Shown here: one piece after another, positions 8,739 to 16,405 of the stretch
Layout: each line of letters opens with the position of its first letter
Position numbering within the stretch: position 1 is the first letter of the stretch
Source: Enterobacter sp. 10-1
Lineage (GTDB): Bacteria > Pseudomonadota > Gammaproteobacteria > Enterobacterales > Enterobacteriaceae
Assembly: GCA_002270295.1 (NCBI GenBank)
Contig: NISF01000004.1
Coordinates: forward strand, 448,924 to 512,923
Reading direction: 5' to 3'
Length of the DNA stretch: 64,000 nucleotides
The notes under the pieces: model-generated
The model's input: the letters and a program-made list of their open reading frames with translations, nothing else
Told to the model about the DNA's origin: nothing
The model's database searches: none
Position numbers and translations under genes: made by a program

Positions 8739-9575
8739 ATGGTGATTAGTGGCAACACGCGGCTGATAGCGCACCTTGGCTATCCTACCGCCAGTTTTAA
8801 GGCACCGATGATTTATAACCCGTGGTTTGTAAACCAGCAGGTGGATGTCAAAGTGGTGCCGATGGGGGTCAGACCTGAGGACTATGCCGACTTTATCGCG
8901 CCGCTGTTCTCGATGACCAATATCGTCGGCGCGCTGGTTACCATGCCGCACAAGATTGCCACCTGCGGCCTGGTGCAGCATCTCAGCCCCACGGCGGCAA
9001 TTGCCGGCGCGTGTAACGCCATTCGCCGCGAGGCCGACGGCAGCCTGAGCGGGGATATGTTTGATGGCGAAGGCTTCGTCCTTGGCATCCGCCGCAAGGG
9101 TTTTCAGCCCCAGGGCGCGCGGGCGCTGGTCATCGGCTGCGGCGGCGTTGGCTCGGCGATCGCCGCTTCGCTGGCGGCGGCGGGGGTCCGCGCCCTGACG
9201 CTCTACGATAGCCGTCCGCAGGCGGTGCAGGCGCTGGCCGGGCGTCTGCTGCGGCACTATCCGGTGCTGGATCTCAGCCTGATGCAGCGCGATCCGCAGG
9301 GGCATGACCTGGTGGTCAACGCTACGCCGCTGGGCATGAAGGCCGACGACCCGCTGCCGCTGGACCCGCAGCGGCTGTCTCCCGCCTGCTGGGTGGGCGA
9401 AGTGGTGATGACCCACGAAATGACGCCGCTGCTGCGGGCGGCGCAGGAGCGGGGCTGCGCGATCCAGCGCGGCACCGACATGCTGTTTGAAATGATCCCC
9501 GCCTACCTGCGCTTTTTCAATTTGCCGGTGGCGACCCCGGAACGGCTGCGGGAGCTGGCGGAAATTCGCTACTGA
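8739..9575 (+). CDS. Shikimate/quinate dehydrogenase-like protein (AroE superfamily)
   Basis: This 278-residue NAD(P)-dependent oxidoreductase would oxidise shikimate or quinate to the 3-dehydro acid. The N-terminal substrate domain keeps the catalytic Lys72 in VTMPHK and Asp109 in GDMFDG. The Rossmann loop is GCGGVGSA (133-140). The usual AroE substrate motif with two serines (HSKSP) is replaced by TASFKAP, and NTD is replaced by MFD. So it is not the biosynthetic AroE and may belong to one of the SDH-like catabolic subfamilies. Its place after quiC and the carrier fits a catabolic role. Confidence 0.85.
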   Translation: MVISGNTRLIAHLGYPTASFKAPMIYNPWFVNQQVDVKVVPMGVRPEDYADFIAPLFSMTNIVGALVTMPHKIATCGLVQHLSPTAAIAGACNAIRREADGSLSGDMFDGEGFVLGIRRKGFQPQGARALVIGCGGVGSAIAASLAAAGVRALTLYDSRPQAVQALAGRLLRHYPVLDLSLMQRDPQGHDLVVNATPLGMKADDPLPLDPQRLSPACWVGEVVMTHEMTPLLRAAQERGCAIQRGTDMLFEMIPAYLRFFNLPVATPERLRELAEIRY

Positions 9576-9630
9576 AACGCGCTCAGTCCGGTTACCATAG
9601 CCAGCATTTCCGGGCTTCAGCGAGAGATCT

Positions 9631-10371
9631 ATGACACCTTGCATCGTTCTGCTGGCGGCGGGGAGCCTGAAGGGCGCCTTTGTCCCGCTGCTGGCGCGTT
9701 TTCATCAGCTTACCGGCATTGCGGTCGAGGCGCATTTTGCTCCCGCAGGCCTGCTGCGCGAGCGGATTGAGGCCGGGGAGCGCTGCTCGGTTTTCGCCTC
9801 CGCCAATAGCCAGCATCCGCAGGCGCTGCAGCAGGCGGGGCTGGCGGGCGAGTGCTGGCCGTTTGCCGCTAACCAACTGATGCTCACCGTGCGACGAACG
9901 GCCGCTAGCGATGAGGCCGACTGGCTGACGCTGCTCTGCGACCCGCAGCTACGCCTGGCGACCTCAACGCCGGGCTGCGATCCTTCCGGCGACTATACCT
10001 GGCAACTATTCGAACGGATTGAAGCCGGCTATCCGGGGGCCGGGCGGCGGATGATGGCCCGCGCGCGGCAGCTGGTGGGGGGAAGGGGTTCGCTACAGGT
10101 CCCGCCGGGCAGCACGGCAGGGGCCTGGCTGATTGGCGAAGGGTTAGCCGATCTGTTTATCGGCTACGCCCACTACGTCGGCCAAATGGCGGCCGGCGAC
10201 GCGCTGCGTACCGTCGCCATTCCGCCGCCGTGGAACGTTCGCGCCGACTACTACCTGACACAAACCGAAGAGAGCGCCGGGGCGCAGCGGCTCAGCCGCT
10301 TTATTCTTGGCGACGAGGGGCAGAGCTACCTGCGCGCGGCGGGCTTTTTGCCGGTCAGCGGCGGATCGTAA
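9631..10371 (+). CDS. ModA-like substrate-binding protein without signal peptide
   Basis: This 246-residue protein resembles the molybdate-binding protein ModA (PBP type 2): LLAAGSLKGAF corresponds to the AAASLTNAL start of mature ModA, followed by CSVFASANSQ and a C-terminal ILGDEGQSYLRAAGF. No signal peptide is visible. The frame starts directly at the first beta strand, after a GCGAGAG ribosome site. It should therefore stay in the cytoplasm unless the start is misjudged. It converges with the molybdate-type importer (17-base overlap with the ATPase gene), which suggests a molybdate link. Its role is not known. Confidence 0.7.
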   Translation: MTPCIVLLAAGSLKGAFVPLLARFHQLTGIAVEAHFAPAGLLRERIEAGERCSVFASANSQHPQALQQAGLAGECWPFAANQLMLTVRRTAASDEADWLTLLCDPQLRLATSTPGCDPSGDYTWQLFERIEAGYPGAGRRMMARARQLVGGRGSLQVPPGSTAGAWLIGEGLADLFIGYAHYVGQMAAGDALRTVAIPPPWNVRADYYLTQTEESAGAQRLSRFILGDEGQSYLRAAGFLPVSGGS

Positions 10372-11104
10372 ACTGCGGCGCCAGCAGCGGTACGGCCGAT
10401 CCGGGGTGATCGATTTTGTGGACCGGTAAACCGTAGGCCCGCTGCAGATTGGCTTCGCTCAGCACCTCGGCGGAGCGGCCCGCCAGCCACTCGCCGTCAG
10501 GCAGCAGGAGTAAAGTATGGCTGGCTATCTGCAGGGCGTGGGTAGGATCGTGGGTGGTGAACAGCACCGTGCGCGTCTGGCGATGCGCCAGATCGCTAAT
10601 CAGCTGCAGCACCACCTGCTGATTAGCGAGATCCAGCGCCGAGCAGGGCTCGTCGAGCAGGATATTCTGGCTGGCGCCCACCAGCGCGCGGGCAATCAGG
10701 ACCAGCTGCTGCTGGCCGCCGGAGAGCGCGCGAAAGGATGCGGCGGCCAGATGCGCAATCCCCAGCTGGCGCAGCGCCTCCTGAACCTGCCGTCGGTCTT
10801 CAGCGCCGGGCTGGGCGAACAGATCGACATGGCGAGCGCGGCCCATCAGCACCACCTCCTGCACCTGCCAACTGAATGCCGGGCGAAAAGATTGCGGCAC
10901 GATGGCGGTGCCGTCGACGGACTCAAACCGGCCGCCGAGCGGCGGCAGCACGCCGGTCAGCGTATCAAGCAGCGTGCTTTTTCCGCGCCCGTTAGCGCCC
11001 AGGATCGCCCAGATCTCGCCGGCGCGACAGCGCAGGCTAAGGGGAGCAAACAGCGGCTGACGGTGGCCATAAAGCAGCTGCGTCAGGCTAAGAGAGGCCT
11101 CCAT
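10355..11104 (-). CDS. molC: ABC transporter ATPase, MolC-like (molybdate/tungstate)
   Basis: This 249-residue ATPase of a class II (vitamin B12/siderophore-type) importer has Walker A GANGRGKST (36-44), signature LSGGQQQ and Walker B NILLDEP. It overlaps the permease stop by one base (TGATG), so translation is coupled. With the permease and binding protein it matches the H. influenzae MolABC layout (HI1470-1472), which imports molybdate and tungstate. The ModE-type site upstream of the operon supports this substrate over iron or cobalamin. Confidence 0.8.
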   Translation of the reverse strand: MEASLSLTQLLYGHRQPLFAPLSLRCRAGEIWAILGANGRGKSTLLDTLTGVLPPLGGRFESVDGTAIVPQSFRPAFSWQVQEVVLMGRARHVDLFAQPGAEDRRQVQEALRQLGIAHLAAASFRALSGGQQQLVLIARALVGASQNILLDEPCSALDLANQQVVLQLISDLAHRQTRTVLFTTHDPTHALQIASHTLLLLPDGEWLAGRSAEVLSEANLQRAYGLPVHKIDHPGSAVPLLAPQFTIRR

Positions 11105-12108
11105 CAGACGGTTCCTCGACGACGGGAATGGAAAAGCAGCCAGCTAAACAGCGGCGCGCCGAGCAGGGCGGTGATAATCCCAATCGGGATCTCCGCCTGG
11201 GTTAAGGTGCGGGCCAGACTGTCCACCACCACCATAAAGCCGCCGCCGAGCCAGAAGGCGGTGGGCAGCAGGCGTCGATGGTCGGCGCCGACCAGCAGGC
11301 GGGCAAGGTGCGGAATAACCAGACCGACCCAGGCGATGCTGCCGCTGACCGCCACCTGCGCGGCCACCAGCACGGCGCAGCAGACCAGCACGCTACGCCG
11401 CAGCGCGGTGACCGATACCCCCAGCCCGCGGGCGTCCTTATCCTCCAGCGCCAGCAGGTTAATCCGCCAGCGCAGCCGATAGAGAATGGTTGCGGCGGCG
11501 ATAACCGGCAGCGCCATCAGCAGCACCTTATGCCAGTTAGCGGTGGCGAAGCTGCCCAGCAGCCAGAAGACGATATTCGGCAGCGTCTCTTCGCTATCGG
11601 CCAGATACTGCATCAGGCTGACCAGCGCGGCGAAAAAGCCGCTGAGGATAATGCCCGAGAGGATCAGCACCAGGGTGTTTTCCCGCCCCTGCAGCGCCGC
11701 AATCAGGTACACCAGCATCAGCGCCAGCAGGCCAAAACCGAACGTTGAGGCCATCATCAGCAGCGTGTCCAGGCCTAAGAGGATCGCCAGCGTCCCGCCG
11801 AAAGCGGAGCCGGAGGTCACGCCGATGATATGCGGATCAACCAGCGGGTTTTGAAATACCCCCTGCAGGGTGGCTCCGCACAGGCCCAGCGCGCCGCCGG
11901 CCAGCAGCGCCATCACCACCCGCGGCAGACGCACCGACCAGACGATCTGCCCGGCCACGCCGTCGGCGGGCGACAGATGGCCAAGCTGGCGAAAGACCTC
12001 GCCGAGGCTCAGCGGATACTGACCCAAACAGAGTGAAGTCACGGCGATCAGCAGCGTTGCCAGCGCCAGGCCTCCCTGCAGCAGGGCCGGGTGACGATTA
12101 CTGAGCAT
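11104..12108 (-). CDS. molB: FecCD-family permease, MolB-like
   Basis: This 334-residue, about 10-helix inner-membrane permease of the BtuC/FecCD family has conserved blocks GGALGLCGATLQGVFQNPL and GLVIPHLARLLVG. It starts inside the end of the binding-protein gene (11-base overlap) and shares one base with the ATPase start, giving a tight molABC operon. Assignment to molybdate/tungstate rests on the MolA similarity and the ModE site. By sequence alone this family also serves siderophores and B12. Confidence 0.8.
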   Translation of the reverse strand: MLSNRHPALLQGGLALATLLIAVTSLCLGQYPLSLGEVFRQLGHLSPADGVAGQIVWSVRLPRVVMALLAGGALGLCGATLQGVFQNPLVDPHIIGVTSGSAFGGTLAILLGLDTLLMMASTFGFGLLALMLVYLIAALQGRENTLVLILSGIILSGFFAALVSLMQYLADSEETLPNIVFWLLGSFATANWHKVLLMALPVIAAATILYRLRWRINLLALEDKDARGLGVSVTALRRSVLVCCAVLVAAQVAVSGSIAWVGLVIPHLARLLVGADHRRLLPTAFWLGGGFMVVVDSLARTLTQAEIPIGIITALLGAPLFSWLLFHSRRRGTV

Positions 12109-13159
12109 CGGGCGTCCATTTTACGCGGTAAAAGCGCTGGTAATAATCCTCCGCCCTGGCGTCGACGTCGACGGCGCTATAGCGGGACGGATAGAGCTTT
12201 TTCGCCATCCACAGTTCGCCGATCGCCAGCGCTTCCGGCATCGGGTAGCCCCAGGCTTTGGCGTATTCCGGCATCAGCCAGACGCGATGGTTTTTGACCG
12301 CGTCGATTCTCTGCCACTGCGGATCGGCGATAATCTGGTTCACCACTTCCGGATAGCGGTCCTGGACAAAGATCACCTCCGGGTTCCACTGCAGCACCTG
12401 CTCCAGCGAGACCTGACGCGCGCCCTTCACCGAGGCGGCCGCCACGTTCAGCGCGCCCGCGTGCTTCATCATCAGGCCGGTATACTTCCCGGAGCCGTAG
12501 GTATTAAGATCGGGATTAGCCATATAGACGCGGACCCGCCGGCCGTCGGGAATGTCGGCAACCGGCGCGTTGGCCTGCGCCCGGGCGCTAAAGGCGTAGC
12601 GAATCAGCTCTTCCGCCTGGGCCTGACGATCGACCACCTCGCCAATCAGACGAATACCCTGTTTCAGCCCTTCGTTATAGGCCTGCTCTTCGTCGGCCAT
12701 CGACGGGTTCATTTTATTCTTCTCCCCCTCGGCGTCCTGGCGCAGCGACACGGCGACGACCGGGACTCCGGCATTCTGAATCTGCTGAATCATCGCCTGG
12801 GGAGCGTAGTTGGCGACGAACACCACCTGCGGATGCAGCGCCAGCAGGCTTTCGATGTTGACCTGGGTTAAATCCCCCGGCGTTGGCAGCCCTTCGATGG
12901 CGGGCATAAAGCGCGCAAAGGCCGGGCCGAGCTGCTTTTTCCAGCTGCTCATGACGCCGACAACGTCGTCGGCGGCGTTAAGCTGCACCAGCAGGTTCAG
13001 GGTCTGATGCTGCAGCACGACGACGCGGTTAACGCGATCCGGCAGGGTGACCTGGCGCCCCGTCTGGTCGGTGATGGTGCGATCGGCAAAGGCGTTACCG
13101 GCGAACAGAGTGCTGCCGATCAGCGTCAGGCTGAGCAGGAAACGAGGTAGTGTTGACAT
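12098..13159 (-). CDS. molA: Periplasmic molybdate/tungstate-binding protein, MolA-like
   Basis: This 353-residue TroA-type class III binding protein has a signal peptide ending near AFA. Its length and sequence style (DRTITDQTGRQVTLPDRVNRVVVLQHQ) fit MolA of H. influenzae (about 351 residues), which binds molybdate and tungstate. It is the first gene of the operon, 26 bases downstream of the ModE-type box. An alternative siderophore substrate is less likely because the upstream region has no Fur-like box. Confidence 0.78.
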   Translation of the reverse strand: MSTLPRFLLSLTLIGSTLFAGNAFADRTITDQTGRQVTLPDRVNRVVVLQHQTLNLLVQLNAADDVVGVMSSWKKQLGPAFARFMPAIEGLPTPGDLTQVNIESLLALHPQVVFVANYAPQAMIQQIQNAGVPVVAVSLRQDAEGEKNKMNPSMADEEQAYNEGLKQGIRLIGEVVDRQAQAEELIRYAFSARAQANAPVADIPDGRRVRVYMANPDLNTYGSGKYTGLMMKHAGALNVAAASVKGARQVSLEQVLQWNPEVIFVQDRYPEVVNQIIADPQWQRIDAVKNHRVWLMPEYAKAWGYPMPEALAIGELWMAKKLYPSRYSAVDVDARAEDYYQRFYRVKWTPDAQ

Positions 13160-13184
13160 AAGCGGCTCGGTTAGATGGGAAAGA

Positions 13185-13212
13185 ATCGTTGTGTATTAAA
13201 ATATATAGCGTT
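13185..13212 (-). promoter_or_regulatory. ModE-binding site candidate upstream of molABC
   Basis: ATCGTTGTGTA (13185-13195), a 6-base spacer, and TATATAGCGTT (13202-13212) match the ModE consensus ATCGNTATATA-N6-TATATAACGAT with two mismatches per half. It lies in the promoter region of the importer. ModE bound to molybdate represses modABC in E. coli, so molABC is predicted to be on only when molybdate is scarce. Confidence 0.8.
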
Positions 13213-13350
13213 GTCGGAAGCAACGCTAAACGTCGCGTATACCCCTTAAGATCAAGGTGATTCCACTCTTTCGCCTGCCGTCCGGCCGCCTTGCGCATCC
13301 GCCGACTTTGGCATACGGTAAATCATCATTAATTTATTTTCGCTGCCATC

Positions 13351-14100
13351 ATGTCCTTTCAATCCCGGTTATTAAGCGATATTCCCGGCATCCGCCATGC
13401 CTTCCTTGACGTGCATGAGACCGCCGCCTTTCCCTACGGCGAAATGGCGCCGGTTAAGCTGGTTCACGGCAACGTTGTCCATCACTATCAGGCCCCTTTG
13501 GCGGAACGGCCGCACGCCGACGCGGTGTTCACCGCCCGAAGCGGGCAAAAGGTGGGGGTGGTGACTGCGGACTGCCTGCCGATGCTGATGGCCTCCCGCG
13601 ACGGGCGCTACGTCTGCAGCGTCCACGCCGGATGGCGCGGCGCGGCGAGCGGGATCGTCGAAAACAGCCTGGCGCTGTTCCGCGAGCATCGGGTGGCGCC
13701 GGAGGAGGTGATAGTGGCGATCGGGCCGCATATCCACGCCTGCTGCTATGAAGTCTCCGCCGACTTTTATCGCTCTCTGCTGACGATGCCGGCGGGCGAG
13801 CTGGCGCGGCGGCATCGTGACCTCCTGTTCCATCAGCGCCCCGCGCAGCCTGCCAGAGCGGAGCAGGCCCGGGGGACGGAGGCGGATAATTTGTGGTTCG
13901 ATCTGCGGGCTTTTGCCCGGCTGCTGCTGCAGCGCGCCGGCGTGGCGGATGAAAACGTCGAGTGGCTGGGAAGCTGCACCTACTGCACGCCGCAGACGCT
14001 GGGCTCGTTCCGGCGGCGCACTCATTTCCCGGCAGCGAAAACCTTTCAGTTCTCGTGGATTATGCGTGCGCCTGACCGCGAGAACGGCGGCGCCGGCTAG
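13351..14100 (+). CDS. PgeF/YfiH-family protein (laccase-domain, peptidoglycan editing factor paralogue)
   Basis: This 249-residue protein has the YfiH/PgeF (multicopper polyphenol oxidase-like) metal triad: His39 in KLVHGN, Cys75 in TADCLPML and His92 in SVHAGWRG. These correspond to the His-Cys-His set of E. coli YfiH, which is a purine nucleoside/laccase-type enzyme and peptidoglycan editing factor. The usual yfiH gene sits elsewhere in enterobacteria, next to rluD, so this is probably a second copy. It is convergent with the rhodanese gene and their stop codons share bases in CTAG. Confidence 0.82.
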   Translation: MSFQSRLLSDIPGIRHAFLDVHETAAFPYGEMAPVKLVHGNVVHHYQAPLAERPHADAVFTARSGQKVGVVTADCLPMLMASRDGRYVCSVHAGWRGAASGIVENSLALFREHRVAPEEVIVAIGPHIHACCYEVSADFYRSLLTMPAGELARRHRDLLFHQRPAQPARAEQARGTEADNLWFDLRAFARLLLQRAGVADENVEWLGSCTYCTPQTLGSFRRRTHFPAAKTFQFSWIMRAPDRENGGAG

Positions 14101-15677
14101 CGCACCCTAAAGCCGTGGGTGGCGTCGCGCGCCAGCTGCTCGACGAGTCCGAACTCCCAGTCCAGATAGGCCTGCATCGCCTCGGGAGAGTTATCCGTTC
14201 CCTCATACGGGCGACGATAGCGGTCGCTACGTTCGCTCGCCAGGTGCGTATCGCCCCGCTCCAGCGGCAGATCGGCCGCTATCCACGCCTGCGTGCCGCC
14301 GCGCAGCAGCTGCACCGGCTTACCGGTAAGCGCCGCGACTTCGGTGACGGCGTAACGTGCAAGCAGGCTGCTGCCGCAGGTGAGCACATAGCGCTCGGCG
14401 GGCGGGAGAACCGCCAGCGCCTGCTTGAGCTGGGAGCGCACCAGCCACCAGGCGCCGGGAATATGCCGCGCCGCGTAGTTGGCGCTGGTGGTGAAATCCA
14501 GCACCGCGGTGCCTGGTTCATTCAGTAGCTCCGCCAGCTGGCGGGGCGCGATCTCTTCCGCCTCCGGGGCCGGCGGTACGCTGGCTGCCGGTACGCCGCG
14601 CTCGCTAAAACCTGCCGGATTCGCTTCGCGCAGCACCGCCACCTCCCAGCCCATCTGCGCCAGCCAGGAGGCGGTGATGGCCGCGCGAACGCCGTCATCA
14701 TCCAGCGCGACGATCCGCGCCCCGCGCACGCTGGCATGGTGGTCCGTCTCCTGCACCAGCTGTCCCCCAGGAGCGCTGAGGCTGCCGGGCAGGTGGCCGG
14801 CGGCATACTCCTCCGGGCTGCGAACATCGAACAGATAGGTGGTCCGATCCTCCTGGCGCCGCCAGCGCTGCAGAGTCGCGTCGTCAATAAACGCCACCCC
14901 GGCGCTTTCGGCCAGCGCGCGCACCTGCTGGAGGCGCGCCGTCGACGCCTGCCGCTCAGGGTCATAGCGCCGCTGCTGGCCGTGCTCCAGCGCCAGCCCG
15001 GCCAGCGTCCAGCCGATGGTGCCGTTACGCAGGGCGTAGACCGGATTACGCACTCCGGCGTTGCGCAGCGACTGGGCGCCGATAATGCTGCGGGTGCGTC
15101 CCGCGCAGTTAACCACGATCGGCGTCTGCTCCGAGGTCACGAGGCCGTCAACCCGCAGCGCCAGCTCGCCGCCGGGAACGCTGATGCTGCCGGGAATGCT
15201 CATGGTCTGATACTCATCGAAGCGCCGGGCGTCCAGCACCACCACCGGCTGCGGGCCGTCAATCAGCGCCTGAACCTCCTGCGCGCTCAGCGAAGGCGTA
15301 TGACGCTGGCTCTCGACCAGTTCACCAAACGCTTTGCTCGGGGAGTTGACGTCCTGAAACAGCTCCCCGCCGCTGCGCTGCCAGCCGGATAGCCCTCCGT
15401 CGAGCAGAGCGACATCCCGATAACCCCAGCCGCGCAGGCGTTCGAGAGCCAGTATTGCAAGGCCTTCACCGTTGTCGTAAACGGTTATCGGCGTCGTCAG
15501 GCGCGGCACCCGGCGGCTTATTTCCAGCTCCAGCTTGCTGAGCGGCAGGTTTGCGGCGAACAGCGGATGCGCGGTGGCGAAGTGCGCTTCTTCACGTACG
15601 TCGATCAGCGCCAGCTCAGCGCCGTCGAGCAGCGCCTGGCGGATCTGTGCGGCCTGGCGTAAGGAGTGAACGGGCAT
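14097..15677 (-). CDS. Four-domain rhodanese (sulfurtransferase)
   Basis: This 526-residue cytoplasmic protein is built of four rhodanese repeats, roughly 1-110, 125-235, 262-362 and 375-478. The catalytic loop Cys is present in domain 2 (Cys191, VNCAGRTRS) and domain 4 (Cys434, LTCGSSLLA). It is replaced in domain 1 (VYDNGEG) and domain 3 (ALDDDGV). So two active and two inactive domains alternate. The start is the ATG at 15677; a frame running to 16046 overlaps the upstream gene in another frame. It follows the thiol dioxygenase gene by one base and is likely coupled to it. A role in moving persulfide sulfur during organosulfur breakdown is inferred. Confidence 0.88.
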   Translation of the reverse strand: MPVHSLRQAAQIRQALLDGAELALIDVREEAHFATAHPLFAANLPLSKLELEISRRVPRLTTPITVYDNGEGLAILALERLRGWGYRDVALLDGGLSGWQRSGGELFQDVNSPSKAFGELVESQRHTPSLSAQEVQALIDGPQPVVVLDARRFDEYQTMSIPGSISVPGGELALRVDGLVTSEQTPIVVNCAGRTRSIIGAQSLRNAGVRNPVYALRNGTIGWTLAGLALEHGQQRRYDPERQASTARLQQVRALAESAGVAFIDDATLQRWRRQEDRTTYLFDVRSPEEYAAGHLPGSLSAPGGQLVQETDHHASVRGARIVALDDDGVRAAITASWLAQMGWEVAVLREANPAGFSERGVPAASVPPAPEAEEIAPRQLAELLNEPGTAVLDFTTSANYAARHIPGAWWLVRSQLKQALAVLPPAERYVLTCGSSLLARYAVTEVAALTGKPVQLLRGGTQAWIAADLPLERGDTHLASERSDRYRRPYEGTDNSPEAMQAYLDWEFGLVEQLARDATHGFRVR

Positions 15678-15678
15678 A

Positions 15679-16278
15679 TTAATTATCCTTAGAGAGATCC
15701 CAGATATTGGGTAAATGGCGGTTGGAGTAGCCGGAGATAAACGGTTTGCTAACGCCTTCCGGGGTGTACACGGCACGTTTGACGGCGCCGATATTGCCGC
15801 CGTAGATGTGGATGCTGATCGATACCCTGTCCGCCAGCGCGTTGCTGACCCGGTGAATATCGCCGTCGCGGGCGGAGACTTTCTCCACCTCGCCGGGGGA
15901 GAGCCGCTGCGCGATACCGTCAGCCACCGGCGTTCCGGCGTCGTCGAGGCGGTAGCGCTGATTCTCTTCCGCCCCGCGCAGCATGCCGATCGCGCCCCAC
16001 ACCCTGTGGTCGTGGATCGGCGTCGACTGTCCTGGCCCCCAGACAAAGCTGACTATCGAAAAACGCTGCCCGGAGTCGGCGTGCAGCAGATACTGCTGAT
16101 AGTGATGGGGATGCGGCAGGGCGTACTCGTCCGGCAGCCAGTCATCCTGCTTCACCAGCGCCGCCAGGCGCAGGGCAACCGCATCCAGCAGCGACGACGG
16201 CTGGCTGACCTGGCGATGCAGGACGTCAACGTCTTGAATAAAATGGCGTAATTTTTCCAGTCGTGGAGTGCTCATCAT
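15679..16278 (-). CDS. Cysteine dioxygenase-family thiol dioxygenase
   Basis: This 199-residue cupin is a non-haem iron thiol dioxygenase, adding O2 to cysteine or 3-mercaptopropionate to give the sulfinate. The iron triad is His89 and His91 in PIHDHRVWG and His142 in DIHRVSN. The chain is near the usual ~200 residues of bacterial CDO-like proteins. A second ATG at 16275 is equally possible. The protein is encoded just before the four-domain rhodanese, so sulfinate or persulfide products may be handed on. The thiol substrate cannot be told from the sequence. Confidence 0.85.
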   Translation of the reverse strand: MMSTPRLEKLRHFIQDVDVLHRQVSQPSSLLDAVALRLAALVKQDDWLPDEYALPHPHHYQQYLLHADSGQRFSIVSFVWGPGQSTPIHDHRVWGAIGMLRGAEENQRYRLDDAGTPVADGIAQRLSPGEVEKVSARDGDIHRVSNALADRVSISIHIYGGNIGAVKRAVYTPEGVSKPFISGYSNRHLPNIWDLSKDN

Positions 16279-16332
16279 CGGTTCCTGTCAGAGGGGCTGG
16301 TCAATACGCTAACAAAGGCGTTAATATTATTT

Positions 16333-16361
16333 AAATGCAATTTCCGCATATATTAATATGC
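16333..16361 (+). promoter_or_regulatory. LysR operator candidate, copy 1
   Basis: AAATGC-N7-GCATAT (16333-16351) is followed by a dyad GCATAT-N4-ATATGC (16346-16361). An AAATGC-N7-GCATAT element with the same spacing lies at 17320-17338 in front of the monooxygenase gene. The site sits between the divergent thiol dioxygenase and lysR genes, where a LysR regulator normally binds. Confidence 0.6.
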
Positions 16362-16405
16362 AAAATAAACATTAAGAGTTTGGCGAGACTGACTCTAAGG
16401 AACCT

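Noticed and set aside
8244-9644. 466-codon open frame on the minus strand
   Set aside because: It lies antisense to the MFS and AroE-like genes, has no family features and reflects high-GC codon structure.
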